Shown here: piece by piece, positions 1 to 6,896 of the stretch | Numbering within the stretch: the stretch's first letter is position 1 | Layout of the letters: the number at the start of each line of letters is the position of its first letter | Assembly (NCBI GenBank): GCA_023441255.1 | Contig: JAEZPW010000293.1 | Location: 1 to 24,799, forward strand | DNA: 24,799 nt | Reading direction: 5' to 3' | DNA from: Acidobacteriota bacterium | Lineage (GTDB): Bacteria > Acidobacteriota > Terriglobia > Terriglobales > Acidobacteriaceae | The notes under the pieces: generated by a model | The model's database searches: none | The model's input: only the letters and a program-made list of their open reading frames with translations | What the model was told of the DNA's origin: nothing | Program-made: the position numbers and the translations under genes

Positions 1-368
1 CCAGCAACAACGACTCGCTGGTGCTTCGCGTTGCCTACGCAAACACGTCCGCACTGCTTACGGCGGATGCGGGAAAAATGTCGGAAAGGCAGATGCTCGC
101 CACTCTGCCGTCGACGGACCTGCTGAAGGTCGCGCACAACGGCAGCAAAACTTCGAGCACGCCGGAGTTGCTCGACGTGCTCAAGCCCAACTTTGCCGTG
201 ATTTCAGTAGGGACGCGCAACTCGTTCGGCCATCCGCGCCGCGAGGTGCTGGAGCGGCTGGCCGAGCGCCGGGTTATGACTTACGGCACCGACGTCATGG
301 GTGCAGTCACCTTCTACCTGGATGGAAAGAACGTTAGTGCTACGCTTCCGAATCAGCCCCGCCCGTAG
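1..368 (+). CDS. comEC: ComEC/Rec2 competence protein, C-terminal end (partial)
   Basis: This is the 3' end of a gene that begins outside the window; it is read in frame from base 3. The visible 121 residues are the end of the metallo-beta-lactamase-like domain of ComEC/Rec2. They start with SNNDSLVLRV and continue with LLTADAGKMSE, LKVAHNGSKTSS, AVISVGTRNSFGHP and a final TYGTDVMGAVTFYLDG. These match the family order of a nucleotide-binding-like metal-site segment, the GSKTSS loop and the GHP motif. ComEC forms the inner-membrane channel that imports single-stranded DNA during natural transformation. The family usually has HHGSKTSS; here the second His is Asn, a substitution in a metal-site loop worth noting. 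The stop overlaps the 3' end of the convergent DUF2007 gene by 29 bases. The family call is firm; transformation competence cannot be judged from a fragment. Confidence 0.85.
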   Translation, partial: SNNDSLVLRVAYANTSALLTADAGKMSERQMLATLPSTDLLKVAHNGSKTSSTPELLDVLKPNFAVISVGTRNSFGHPRREVLERLAERRVMTYGTDVMGAVTFYLDGKNVSATLPNQPRP

Positions 369-654
369 CTTCAGACGCGGCCTCCGCCTCGTCGGCGGCA
401 GATTCACCGTCGACCCTGTTTTCCGCAATAATCCGCCTTGCCTCGTCGGCCTGCTCAGCTCTCACCAGCAAGACCACTCCTCCCACGCCGGGCAAGATGT
501 CCTGCGGTGCGTCCAGATTCGAGGTCATGCACTCGATACCCGCCGATTCCAGCAATCCCTTCACCACGAATACTTCGGATTCCTGGTCAGAGTCGAACAC
601 CTTCACGAGTTGCTCGTTCGGATCGGGAACTTCGGGCTTGCCTGCTGTCGCCAT
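340..654 (-). CDS. DUF2007 family protein (putative signal-transducing protein)
   Basis: A 104-aa acidic protein. The core, from VKVFDSDQESEVFVVKGLLE to ARRIIAENR, has the pattern of the DUF2007 domain: a strand, a helix that 'spans' a residue window (EVFVVKGLLESAGIEC), a short variable loop and a second strand with GGVVLLVRAEQADEARRII. The domain resembles small ferredoxin-like signalling modules, but its biochemical role is not established. The tail is low-complexity Ala/Glu/Asp. I start it at the ATG at 654, which has a good ribosome-binding site (GGAGGA a few bases upstream), rather than the longer ATG at 699. It converges on comEC with a 29-base overlap of the two 3' ends. No operon partner is visible. 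Bases 655-949, between this gene and the next, hold no supported gene. Confidence 0.75.
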   Translation of the reverse strand: MATAGKPEVPDPNEQLVKVFDSDQESEVFVVKGLLESAGIECMTSNLDAPQDILPGVGGVVLLVRAEQADEARRIIAENRVDGESAADEAEAASEATGGADSEA

Positions 655-949
655 TTCTCCTCCCTGATTGTTTGATGCGGCCTGTTGGTTCGGCAACACG
701 GAAGCACTTGCCTGCGCTTACTTTACACCGGCGTAATGCCACTCGGCATCTTGCGCACAAGTACGGCGGAACCGGTTTTGCGGCGACGCTTCGATGATGC
801 CGGTCACCATCGCAAGAGCCATCGGCTTTCGTAACACAACGCCATACTGCTCTGGCACATCGAAGTAAACAGCCGTCATGCGGCAGAAAACCAGTTCGTT
901 GCAAAAACATCGGCAGCGTAGAAGCTGCCACTTTTCTTTTGAGGGGCAA

Positions 950-1210
950 ATGGACTTACCGGACCGAAACGGCCTTCAGGACGAACAACGGGACGAAATG
1001 CGCAGGATACGCCGGCTGCAGATCATGATGAACATGGTCATGTCTGTCATCAGCCAGCAACCCAATCTCACCATTGAAGAAGCTTCCCAGCTCGCCGCCG
1101 ACAGCAAGCGTGCCGCCCTGGCCATGTTTCCGGACAAGGAGTTCGCCTACGACATCCTCTACAAGCCGCGCCTGCAGAGGATCATCAACGAGAGATTCAG
1201 GTTGCAATAA
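950..1210 (+). CDS. Small conserved-looking hypothetical protein, 86 aa
   Basis: I do not recognise a named family. The ORF starts at the ATG at 950, preceded by GAGGGG at suitable spacing; an in-frame ATG at 878 lacks such a site. The product begins MDLPDRNGLQDEQRDEM. It then has a basic, Met-rich helical segment (RRIRRLQIMMNMVMSVISQ) and a second helical part (NLTIEEASQLAADSKRAALAMFP) ending in a basic tail (LYKPRLQRIINERFRLQ). It has no signal peptide, no membrane segment long enough to span, and no Cys. The composition and clear Shine-Dalgarno site favour a real gene, probably a small cytoplasmic alpha-helical protein. Its stop codon is followed one base later by a copy of the AGTACC repeat family. 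Function unknown. Confidence 0.6.
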   Translation: MDLPDRNGLQDEQRDEMRRIRRLQIMMNMVMSVISQQPNLTIEEASQLAADSKRAALAMFPDKEFAYDILYKPRLQRIINERFRLQ

Positions 1211-1606
1211 AGCAGTTGCGAGTACCTAGTACCTGGTTGTGAATTTCACACGTTTTTCCGAATTCCTGGTTCGATCACTCGGTCGGTCTAAATGTAGTGC
1301 TCGCCCCGCTTGCTGAACCTGGTTTGCCCGCCTTGCAGGCAACGGATTCCTCCGTCCCGCGAGGGACGGGACGAACTTAGCCCCGGATGAAATCCGGGGG
1401 TACATACGCACAACATTCGCCAGTCCCGGAGGGACGACGGAACGTTCGATGCCAAGGCTCGGACGTGCCTCCGGCACTTGATCGACTCGCCGGCTTGTAC
1501 CCAGCATTGCGTGCTGGGCTAAATTCGTCGCATGCCTCCGGCATGCACTGATCGTAAAACCTGACCGGTTTTCGGAAACAACGTCTTGAGATCACAGAAC
1601 CAGGTA
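1211..1606. repeat. Gene-free spacer with an array of short palindromes bounded by inverted repeats
   Basis: No credible gene lies here. The spacer is bounded by inverted copies of one motif: TAGTACCTGGTTGTGA at 1228-1243 and TCACAGAACCAGGTACTA at 1592-1609. Between them are at least five small palindromes: GTCCC..GGGAC near 1354-1372, CCCCGGAT/ATCCGGGG at 1381-1399, GTCCC/GGGAC near 1422-1434, TGCC/GGCA near 1468-1478, CCCAGCA/TGCTGGG near 1500-1519, and GCATGCC/GGCATGC near 1530-1546. The layout looks like a REP-type array or a degenerate non-autonomous element. No transposase or RAYT gene is in the window. Confidence 0.7.
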
Positions 1607-2362
1607 CTACCTCAACAGAAACGCCAGCGTCCCGATCACAACCTTCTCCTCTGACGGGTACTTTCTCGCCCCCACTCCCAGGCTGACGGTTCGGGTGTCG
1701 CACTTTCCGTCCTGGAAGGGCGACGGCTCCAGCGTGTAGACGTCCTCGTTGCGCGTGAGGAATACCGAGGAGCCGCCAAAGCGCTGCGGAAACTCCACGT
1801 CTTCGGTCGCGCCGCTGCACAGGTAAAGCGAGAGCACGTCGCAGAACTGCAGCACCTTCAGCAGGTCGGCGGCTTCCGCGTCGCTGATGCCGCCCGCGCG
1901 TTTGAGCCGCTCCTGCCGTGCTGCCTCTCGCTCCAGGAAGTCGGTCACGCGCTGAGCGTCGGGGTCGCTATCCATCTGCTCACGCTGGCGGAACCGGGCG
2001 AGCGCGGCAAAGTGCATGCTGACCATCACGCCACCGGCCGGGCACTCGTGCTCCGCACGCTCGATCGAACCGGTCCATGCCGGAATAAACTCAGCGGGGC
2101 CGAATTCCATGAACGCGCGTGGCTTCCAGTCGTCGCCAATCATCGGCGGAGCTCCAGGGTCGCGCTCCGGCTCGAACATGGCCCAGCCCGCGTCGTGCAG
2201 GCCCACGCATCGTGCGATTTGCGGTGTGATCTTCGGAAATTCCGGTGAGATGAAGTTGGCGGCGATGTCGCCCGAGAGTCCCGCGTGATCGGGTTGCGAG
2301 ATGAGCCACCATGATTCGGCGCACTGCTTCTGCCGTTGGGCAACCGCCACCCACGCGGGCAT
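1607..2362 (-). CDS. DUF3891 family protein
   Basis: A protein of about 251 aa matching the DUF3891 family. The N-terminal part has WWLISQPDHAGLSGDIA, followed by PQIARCVGLHDAGWAMFE. These QxDHAxLxG and HDxGW motifs are the family's hallmark and look like a metal-binding His/Asp set reminiscent of HD-type hydrolases, though no activity is established to my knowledge. The middle part includes EHECPAGGVMVSMHFAALARFR, again with conserved-looking His residues, and the C-terminal half is rich in beta strands. I chose the ATG at 2362 because GAGGG lies just upstream; an in-frame ATG at 2434 would add 24 residues but has no visible ribosome-binding site and sits next to a repeat. The TAG stop lies inside the inverted AGTACC repeat at 1592-1609. 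Monocistronic as far as can be seen. Alternative: an uncharacterised metal-dependent hydrolase. Confidence 0.75.
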   Translation of the reverse strand: MPAWVAVAQRQKQCAESWWLISQPDHAGLSGDIAANFISPEFPKITPQIARCVGLHDAGWAMFEPERDPGAPPMIGDDWKPRAFMEFGPAEFIPAWTGSIERAEHECPAGGVMVSMHFAALARFRQREQMDSDPDAQRVTDFLEREAARQERLKRAGGISDAEAADLLKVLQFCDVLSLYLCSGATEDVEFPQRFGGSSVFLTRNEDVYTLEPSPFQDGKCDTRTVSLGVGARKYPSEEKVVIGTLAFLLR

Positions 2363-2440
2363 GGCGCCCTCACGAGGCCGCCAAGGCTTTCCCGTCGGAC
2401 AAGGCTGAGTTCCGGAAATGGGGTGAAGGACCATAAAGGC

Positions 2441-2643
2441 AGTTGCTAGTCGCTAGTACCTGGTTGTTAGTTGCGTTCTCGACAGCACTTGCAAACTCTT
2501 GACGTCAGCTCCGCGAGCCTGCAACACCGCGACAGAGCCCCCGAATCCAGCACTCACGTTATCGGCTCTGTTCTATCCGCTCTATCCGCTGAGGTGAATT
2601 CATCGCAGCTCACGACTAGGTACTAGATACTAGGTACTAACAA
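2441..2643. repeat. Spacer with AGTACC-family repeats in inverted orientation
   Basis: This spacer separates the DUF3891 and DUF488 genes. Its left end carries GCAGTTGCTAGT followed by CTAGTACCTGGTTGTTAG (about 2440-2473), closely matching the copy after the small ORF at 1212-1240. Its right end (about 2608-2643) carries the reverse orientation, with ACTAGGTACTAGATACTAGG and then TACTAACAACTA. The right copy ends directly at the TAG stop of the DUF488 gene. I see no ORF or RNA gene inside. Confidence 0.65.
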
Positions 2644-3069
2644 CTATCTTCTCACCGCCTGCGCCTGCCGTGCCGCCGGGGCCACCTCGCGCTTCACTTT
2701 GTGCGGAGGCTTCTTCGTTCCCTCCAGCACCTGTTTCAGCACGACGGCATTGTTGTGTTCCTCGTCGCGCGAGGCATACACCAGCGTCAGCTTACGGCTT
2801 GTCAGTGCCATCTCCTCCAGTTCTTCAAGTGCCGCAGCAGCTTCAGGCGCGCGTAGCTCGTCCAGGTACTTCTGCCGGAACGCGTCCCACATCAACGGGC
2901 GCTCGTGATACCAGTGCCGCAGCTCGTTCGAAGGAGCAAGATCCTTCAGCCATTCCGCGATCTTCGCTTCGTCTTTCGAGATCCCGCGCGGCCAGAGCCG
3001 ATCGACCAGAACTCGCTTGCCGTCAGAGGGAGCCGGCTTTTCGTAAGCTCTCTTCAACGCGATCATCAT
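2644..3069 (-). CDS. DUF488 family protein
   Basis: A protein of about 141 aa with the DUF488 signature near its start: ALKRAYEKPAPSDGKRVLVD, then RLWPRGISKDEAKIAEWLKD and APSNELRHWYHERP. It continues through FRQKYLDEL and LTLVYASRDEEHNNAVVLK. The YASRDEEHNNA segment near the C-terminus is a second conserved block in this family. The family is widespread and its function is unknown; the fold is small alpha/beta. Two adjacent ATG codons at 3069 and 3066 follow GTGGAG at good spacing, so I start there rather than at the ATG at 3087. The basic tail after KKPPHKVKRE is variable. No partner gene is adjacent. The stop codon abuts a repeat of the AGTACC family. Confidence 0.8.
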   Translation of the reverse strand: MMIALKRAYEKPAPSDGKRVLVDRLWPRGISKDEAKIAEWLKDLAPSNELRHWYHERPLMWDAFRQKYLDELRAPEAAAALEELEEMALTSRKLTLVYASRDEEHNNAVVLKQVLEGTKKPPHKVKREVAPAARQAQAVRR

Positions 3070-3178
3070 GATGCGCACTCCACGCACATCCGGCGTTGCT
3101 GTTTTCCAACCTACGTCCTAAGCCCCATAATATAGCGCAGCGTGAAGTTGCGCGTTGGGTTCACGTTTGGTGCGGGTG

Positions 3179-3204
3179 CCCACCTTCCGCGAAGCTAAGG
3201 TGGG
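3179..3204. repeat. Hairpin repeat, CCCACCTT/AAGGTGGG
   Basis: An 8-bp perfect inverted repeat with a 10-base loop lies between the divergent DUF488 and cytochrome genes. It resembles the GTGGCCCAC...GTGGG hairpins at 15906, 18604, 24217 and 24296 in its outer bases while differing in the inner stem. It is probably one more member of that dispersed palindrome family. Confidence 0.5.
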
Positions 3205-3266
3205 GAAGTCGCCGGCTTTCGAACACCAACGCGCCGCAACCGCTGGAGCACTTGATAGTTAAATAG

Positions 3267-3635
3267 ATGAATACGACGAAAGCTGTCCTTCTGCTCTGTT
3301 TAGCCACTGCCGTATTGCTGGGCATGGTCGCCTGCGACGCTCCCGAGCGGCTCCGCAGCGACGCCGAACTTGGCCTCAACCCCGTGCAAGCGCGCGGACA
3401 CCATACCTTCGACCATAAGTGCGCGGAGTGCCACGCCGCTTATTCGTCGCACGTCTACAAAGGCCCCAGCCTGCAAGGCATTTTCAAGAAGCAGTATCTG
3501 AAGACCGGCGCCCCGGCAAACGACGAACGTGTGCGCGAGATCATCGTCGTCGGCCACAACAAGATGCCGTCCTACGGCAGAGTCCTAACCGAGCAGCAGA
3601 TCGACGACCTGATGGAGTACTTGCATACGCTGTGA
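3267..3635 (+). CDS. Small c-type cytochrome, membrane-targeted
   Basis: A 122-aa class I-like c-type cytochrome. Residues 5-22 form a hydrophobic export signal (KAVLLLCLATAVLLGMVA) followed by Cys23, which could be lipidated although the lipobox (MVAC) is imperfect. The haem attachment motif CAECH is at residues 52-56. The likely distal axial ligand is Met100 in NKMPSYGRVLTEQQIDDLM, which is the usual C-terminal KMP...LT..qi.dlv.Yl pattern of mono-haem cytochromes. The protein should act in the periplasm or at the outer face of the inner membrane as an electron carrier. No oxidase or dehydrogenase gene adjoins it, so its partner is unknown. There is no clear Shine-Dalgarno site before the ATG. 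The family call is secure; lipoprotein status is inference. Confidence 0.85.
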   Translation: MNTTKAVLLLCLATAVLLGMVACDAPERLRSDAELGLNPVQARGHHTFDHKCAECHAAYSSHVYKGPSLQGIFKKQYLKTGAPANDERVREIIVVGHNKMPSYGRVLTEQQIDDLMEYLHTL

Positions 3636-3643
3636 ATCGCAAT

Positions 3644-3752
3644 GAAGATTTCAGATTGCAGATTTAACTCCACGGCGTCCGCTGAAAACGCACTCAGCAC
3701 CAATGCGCGCCCGACTCGTCAATCTGAAATCTACAATCTTCAATCTGCAATC
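3644..3752. repeat. AATCTGAAATCT-type inverted repeat cluster
   Basis: AGATTTCAGATT at 3646-3657 is the exact reverse complement of AATCTGAAATCT at 3721-3732. GATTGCAGATT at 3654-3664 is the exact reverse complement of AATCTGCAATC at 3742-3752. The left arm starts 9 bases after the cytochrome stop and the right arm ends about 50 bases before lipA. The A/T-rich composition differs sharply from the surroundings. Confidence 0.7.
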
Positions 3753-3802
3753 CACATGAGTCCCGCGCGATGTGCGCCGCATCGTAGAATGTTAAGGTTC
3801 CG

Positions 3803-4744
3803 ATGGCTACCGACCTCATACAGATCGACACTGCGCCCCCGGCGCGCATTCCCAAGCCCACCTGGTTGCGCGCCAAAGCGCCCATGGGCGAGGGCTACCA
3901 CGACCTGAAGAAGCTCGCTCGCGGACTGGGCCTGCACACGGTTTGCGAGTCCGCGCAATGCCCCAACATCGGCGAGTGCTGGAACCACCGCACCGCCACG
4001 TTCATGCTGCTGGGCGACGTCTGCACGCGCCGCTGCGGTTTCTGTGCCGTTCCCAAGGGCAAGCCCGGCGCTATCGACTTTGACGAACCCAAGCGCGTGG
4101 CCGAGGCCGTTGCGCGACTCGGACTGAAGTTCGCCGTCGTCACCAGCGTCAACCGCGACGACGACAACATTGGCGGCGCCAAGGTCTTCGCCGACACTAT
4201 CCGCGAGATCCGCAAAGTCAAGCCCGATTGCAGCGTCGAAGTGCTCATCCCCGACTTCCAGGGCATTGACGAGTGCCTGCAGATCGTGCTCGACGCGCGA
4301 CCGAACATCCTGAACCACAACACCGAAACCGTGCCGCGCCTCTATCGAGTGGCCCGCTCCGGCGCGCGCTACCCACGCACGCTCAAACTGCTGGGCAACG
4401 TCAAGAAGTTCTCGCCCGAAACGGTGAGCAAAACCGGCATCATGGTGGGCCTGGGTGAAGACATGGGCGAACTGCTCGAGGTCTTCCGCGACCTGGCGGC
4501 CGAAAAAGTCGACATTCTCACCATCGGTCAGTACCTGAGCCCGTCGAAGAACCATCTTCCGGTAAAGCGCTTCTACAAGCCGGAGGAGTTCGGGTTCATG
4601 AAAGAAGAAGCGCTCAAGATGGGCTTCCGCCACGTTGAAAGTGGCCCGCTCGTGCGGTCCAGCTATCACGCGCACGAACAAGCTGAGAGCACCGCCGCTG
4701 CTGCTGGTGGCGGCGCTGTGGTAGCGCCGGCTGTTTGGGAATAG
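3803..4744 (+). CDS. lipA: Lipoyl synthase
   Basis: A 313-aa radical SAM enzyme that inserts two sulfurs into protein-bound octanoyl groups to make the lipoyl cofactor of 2-oxoacid dehydrogenases and the glycine cleavage system. The auxiliary 4Fe-4S cluster ligands are Cys48, Cys53 and Cys59 in CESAQCPNIGEC. The radical SAM cluster ligands are Cys74, Cys78 and Cys81 in CTRRCGFCAV. The C-terminal RSSYHA motif (residues 285-290) supplies the serine ligand typical of LipA. Other family landmarks are TSVNRDDDNIGGA, NHNTETVPRLY, KTGIMVGLGE and LTIGQYLSPSKNHLPV. Length is normal, apart from an Ala/Gly-rich tail of about 20 residues after the last motif. The ATG at 3803 follows AAGG at short spacing and a TAGAAT hexamer at 3785-3790 that could be a -10 box. 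No lipB is adjacent. Confidence is very high. Confidence 0.97.
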   Translation: MATDLIQIDTAPPARIPKPTWLRAKAPMGEGYHDLKKLARGLGLHTVCESAQCPNIGECWNHRTATFMLLGDVCTRRCGFCAVPKGKPGAIDFDEPKRVAEAVARLGLKFAVVTSVNRDDDNIGGAKVFADTIREIRKVKPDCSVEVLIPDFQGIDECLQIVLDARPNILNHNTETVPRLYRVARSGARYPRTLKLLGNVKKFSPETVSKTGIMVGLGEDMGELLEVFRDLAAEKVDILTIGQYLSPSKNHLPVKRFYKPEEFGFMKEEALKMGFRHVESGPLVRSSYHAHEQAESTAAAAGGGAVVAPAVWE

Positions 4745-4822
4745 CTACTCGTCTTTACACCCAGCCTGCGGCCGTCTTACACTGATGTCGCCTGATGACT
4801 GTCATTCTCTAATCCGCTCTCG

Positions 4823-4867
4823 TTGCGCGCTGTAAAGGCCTCTGCCTCAAGAGGCGTTGTGCGCGCA
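4823..4867 (+). promoter_or_regulatory. Nested hairpin in the leader of rsgA
   Basis: An outer 7-bp stem (TGCGCGC at 4824-4830 with GCGCGCA at 4861-4867) encloses an inner 5-bp stem (GCCTC at 4838-4842 with GAGGC at 4851-4855). The internal loops are 7 and 5 bases. It ends about 33 bases before the rsgA ATG and lacks a following T tract, so it is more likely a structured 5' leader than a terminator of lipA. Its function is inferred only. Confidence 0.4.
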
Positions 4868-4900
4868 TAGCTTCCACCCGTTACTTCGCGGAGATTAGAG

Positions 4901-5986
4901 ATGCAGCTTGCCTTGCTGGGCTGGACCCAAAGGTTCGCAGCCGCCTTTGCCACTTACGCTTCTGCCGGGCTGGTGCCCGGACGCGTTATTCAACAGTTCA
5001 ACCACATCTATACGGTCGCAACCGAGGGCGGAGAGGTGCGTGCGCAACTCTCCGGCCGTCTGCGATTCGAGGTGACGCGTCAACAACTGCCGGTCACGGG
5101 CGATTGGGTCGCCCTGCGCGTTCCGTCAGACCAGATTGCGTCAAACCCAGGCACAGCGCAGATTCTGGCGGTATTGCCGCGGGCTACGCGCTTCTGCCGC
5201 CGCGCTGCCGGGAAAGGCGATCGCGAGCAGGTCATAGCCGCCAACCTGGAATACGCCTTCCTCGTCACCGGCCTGGATAACGACTTCAGCCCGAGACGGA
5301 TCGAGCGCTATCTGACGGCGGCCTGGGACAGTGGCGCTACGCCGGTGGTGGTCCTGAACAAACTTGATCTGTGCGCGGACCCCGCGTCACGGATTCACGC
5401 CGTCGAGGAGGTTGCCGTCGGGACGGCCATTCACGCCGTCAGCGCACTGCGTGGAGACGGACTAGAGCAACTCGCTAGCTACTGCCTGCCGGGGCAGACG
5501 GTGGCTCTGCTCGGCTCGTCCGGCGTTGGCAAGTCAACTCTGATCAACCGCTTGTTGGGAAGCGGGAGCCAGAGCACGCAGCCGGTGTGCGAGGATGGCC
5601 GTGGACGACACACGACCACTCGTCGCGAACTGTTGTTCTGTGCCGAAGGCGGCATGGTGATCGATACGCCCGGCATGCGCGAATTACAGCTTTGGGATGA
5701 CGACGAAGGACTGCAGATAACTTTCGACGAGATCGAAACTCTCGCTCGGAATTGCCGCTATCGCGACTGCCGCCATCAGGGTGAGCCCGGCTGTGCTGTG
5801 ATTGAGGCTGTGAATACCGGTGCTTTGAGTGCCGAGCGATTGTCCAGCCTGCACAAGTTGCAGCGCGAACTTGCCTGGCTGGACCGTCGCGAGGATCCGG
5901 TGGCCGACCTGGAAGAAAAACGGCGTTGGAAGAGCATTCACAAATCAGCCAAACTCTTCATGAAGGAATCTCCGAAATACAAATGA
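4901..5986 (+). CDS. rsgA: Ribosome small-subunit-dependent GTPase A
   Basis: A 361-aa circularly permuted GTPase that acts late in 30S subunit maturation. The order of G motifs shows the permutation: G4 NKLD at residues 153-156 comes before the P-loop GSSGVGKST at 205-213 and G3 DTPGM at 255-259. An N-terminal OB-fold-like domain (residues about 25-95, with GRVIQQFNHIYTV and VTGDWVAL) precedes the GTPase. A zinc-binding segment follows it, with Cys285, Cys290, His292 and Cys298 in the classic C-x4-C-x-H-x5-C spacing. The C-terminal helices end in KSIHKSAKLFMKESPKYK, as in other RsgA proteins. The ATG at 4901 has GGAG 7 bases upstream and a structured leader further up. It converges with mtgA, with 59 bases between stop codons. 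Essentially certain. Confidence 0.96.
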   Translation: MQLALLGWTQRFAAAFATYASAGLVPGRVIQQFNHIYTVATEGGEVRAQLSGRLRFEVTRQQLPVTGDWVALRVPSDQIASNPGTAQILAVLPRATRFCRRAAGKGDREQVIAANLEYAFLVTGLDNDFSPRRIERYLTAAWDSGATPVVVLNKLDLCADPASRIHAVEEVAVGTAIHAVSALRGDGLEQLASYCLPGQTVALLGSSGVGKSTLINRLLGSGSQSTQPVCEDGRGRHTTTRRELLFCAEGGMVIDTPGMRELQLWDDDEGLQITFDEIETLARNCRYRDCRHQGEPGCAVIEAVNTGALSAERLSSLHKLQRELAWLDRREDPVADLEEKRRWKSIHKSAKLFMKESPKYK

Positions 5987-6045
5987 CCATGGCTGACGCA
6001 CTCGCAATTCGGCTTCTCCCGTGCCGTTGTGATTGTCGCTCACGA

Positions 6046-6753
6046 TCACCAACCCATCTGGCGCATCCTGCCAAGGATGATCGCGCTGTACCAGCCCATG
6101 CGCTCGGGCCGGCGCTTCAGTGGAGCGGGCAAAATCGCGGCGAGCTGAGCCGCCTGTTGCCTTCCGATATTCCGGGCCGGCGTTCCTTCGTAATAACGGC
6201 ACGCCGACTCAGCGCCATAAACGCCAGGCCCCCACTCGACCACGTTGAGGTAGATCTCCAGAATGCGCTGTTTGCCAAGGATGACTTCGGCCACCGGCAC
6301 CAGCGTGAACTCCGCGCCCTTGCGCAGGATGGAGCGGCGCGTTCCAAAGAACAGGTTCTTTACGAGTTGCTGCGTGAGTGTGGAAGCTCCGCGAGTGCGA
6401 TCGCCGTCCAGATCGTCTTCGGCAGCGACCTGTATCTCGTGCCAGTCGAAGCCATGATGCTGATAGAAGCGCGCGTCCTCCGCGGCGATCACCGAGTGCT
6501 GCAGATCGGGCGAGATTTGGCTGAGCGGAATGAATTTATACCGCTTCAGATAACGCTTGTGGTGAATCCACGCCTGAAACCGGCGCTGAACGTGTACCGC
6601 CGTTGTTGGCGGGTCGATCCACCTGGCGGCTACAAGGAGCAGCGCGGCAACCGACCAAAGAAGCAGCGCAACGATGACAATCCATCGAAGTAAGAACCGC
6701 AGGAAACCCTTCCGAAGCGGTGCCTTGAGGAATGTGAATATTCTGTGACTCAC
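6046..6753 (-). CDS. mtgA: Monofunctional biosynthetic peptidoglycan transglycosylase
   Basis: A 235-aa GT51-family glycosyltransferase that polymerises lipid II into glycan strands at the outer face of the inner membrane. Residues 20-43 form a single membrane anchor preceded by basic residues. The catalytic Glu92 lies in AAEDARFYQHHGFD. Further GT51 blocks follow: GASTLTQQLVKNLFF, the RK..E..L segment with the second acidic residue (RKGAEFTLVPVAEVILGK), RILEIYLNVVEWGPGVYG and AESACRYYEG. There is no transpeptidase domain, which distinguishes it from class A penicillin-binding proteins; the length of about 235 aa is normal for MtgA. It lies downstream of hypD on the same strand, but 143 bases with a hairpin repeat separate them, so it is probably transcribed on its own. 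Confidence is high. Confidence 0.95.
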   Translation of the reverse strand: MSHRIFTFLKAPLRKGFLRFLLRWIVIVALLLWSVAALLLVAARWIDPPTTAVHVQRRFQAWIHHKRYLKRYKFIPLSQISPDLQHSVIAAEDARFYQHHGFDWHEIQVAAEDDLDGDRTRGASTLTQQLVKNLFFGTRRSILRKGAEFTLVPVAEVILGKQRILEIYLNVVEWGPGVYGAESACRYYEGTPARNIGRQQAAQLAAILPAPLKRRPERMGWYSAIILGRMRQMGW

Positions 6754-6791
6754 CTGTCAGGATAATAGCCTATTGCCTACATGGCGCCTCA

Positions 6792-6855
6792 GCCTGTGCA
6801 GCGCCTCCGCCCGTGCAGCGCCTCCGCCTGTGTAGCGCCGGGTCTCTGACCCGGC
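6792..6855. repeat. 17-bp tandem repeat running into a TCT-loop hairpin
   Basis: Three copies of a 17-base unit start at 6792, 6809 and 6826 (GCCTGTGCAGCGCCTCC with one or two changes; the third is cut short). The third merges into a hairpin with stem GCCGGGTC at 6837-6844, loop TCT and stem GACCCGGC at 6848-6855. The same TGTGTAG...GGGTCTCTGACCC layout recurs after the deacetylase gene (11215-11337) and, reversed, inside tilS (16884-16906). It lies downstream of hypD and upstream of mtgA. Confidence 0.7.
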
Positions 6856-6896
6856 GTGCCGTGCTACGGGAGCCTTCGCGCACTTCGGGCTACCGA

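Noticed and set aside
587..949. 120-codon minus-strand frame between the DUF2007 gene and the 86-aa gene
   Set aside because: It overlaps the DUF2007 coding region, is Arg/Cys-rich without domain pattern, and lacks a ribosome-binding site.
3740..4681. 313-codon open frame on the minus strand opposite lipA
   Set aside because: It mirrors lipA, has no domain content and is an effect of GC-rich codon use on the sense strand.
4831..4867. Rho-independent terminator for lipA
   Set aside because: The stems are good but no T tract follows the outer arm, so a leader structure for rsgA is more likely.
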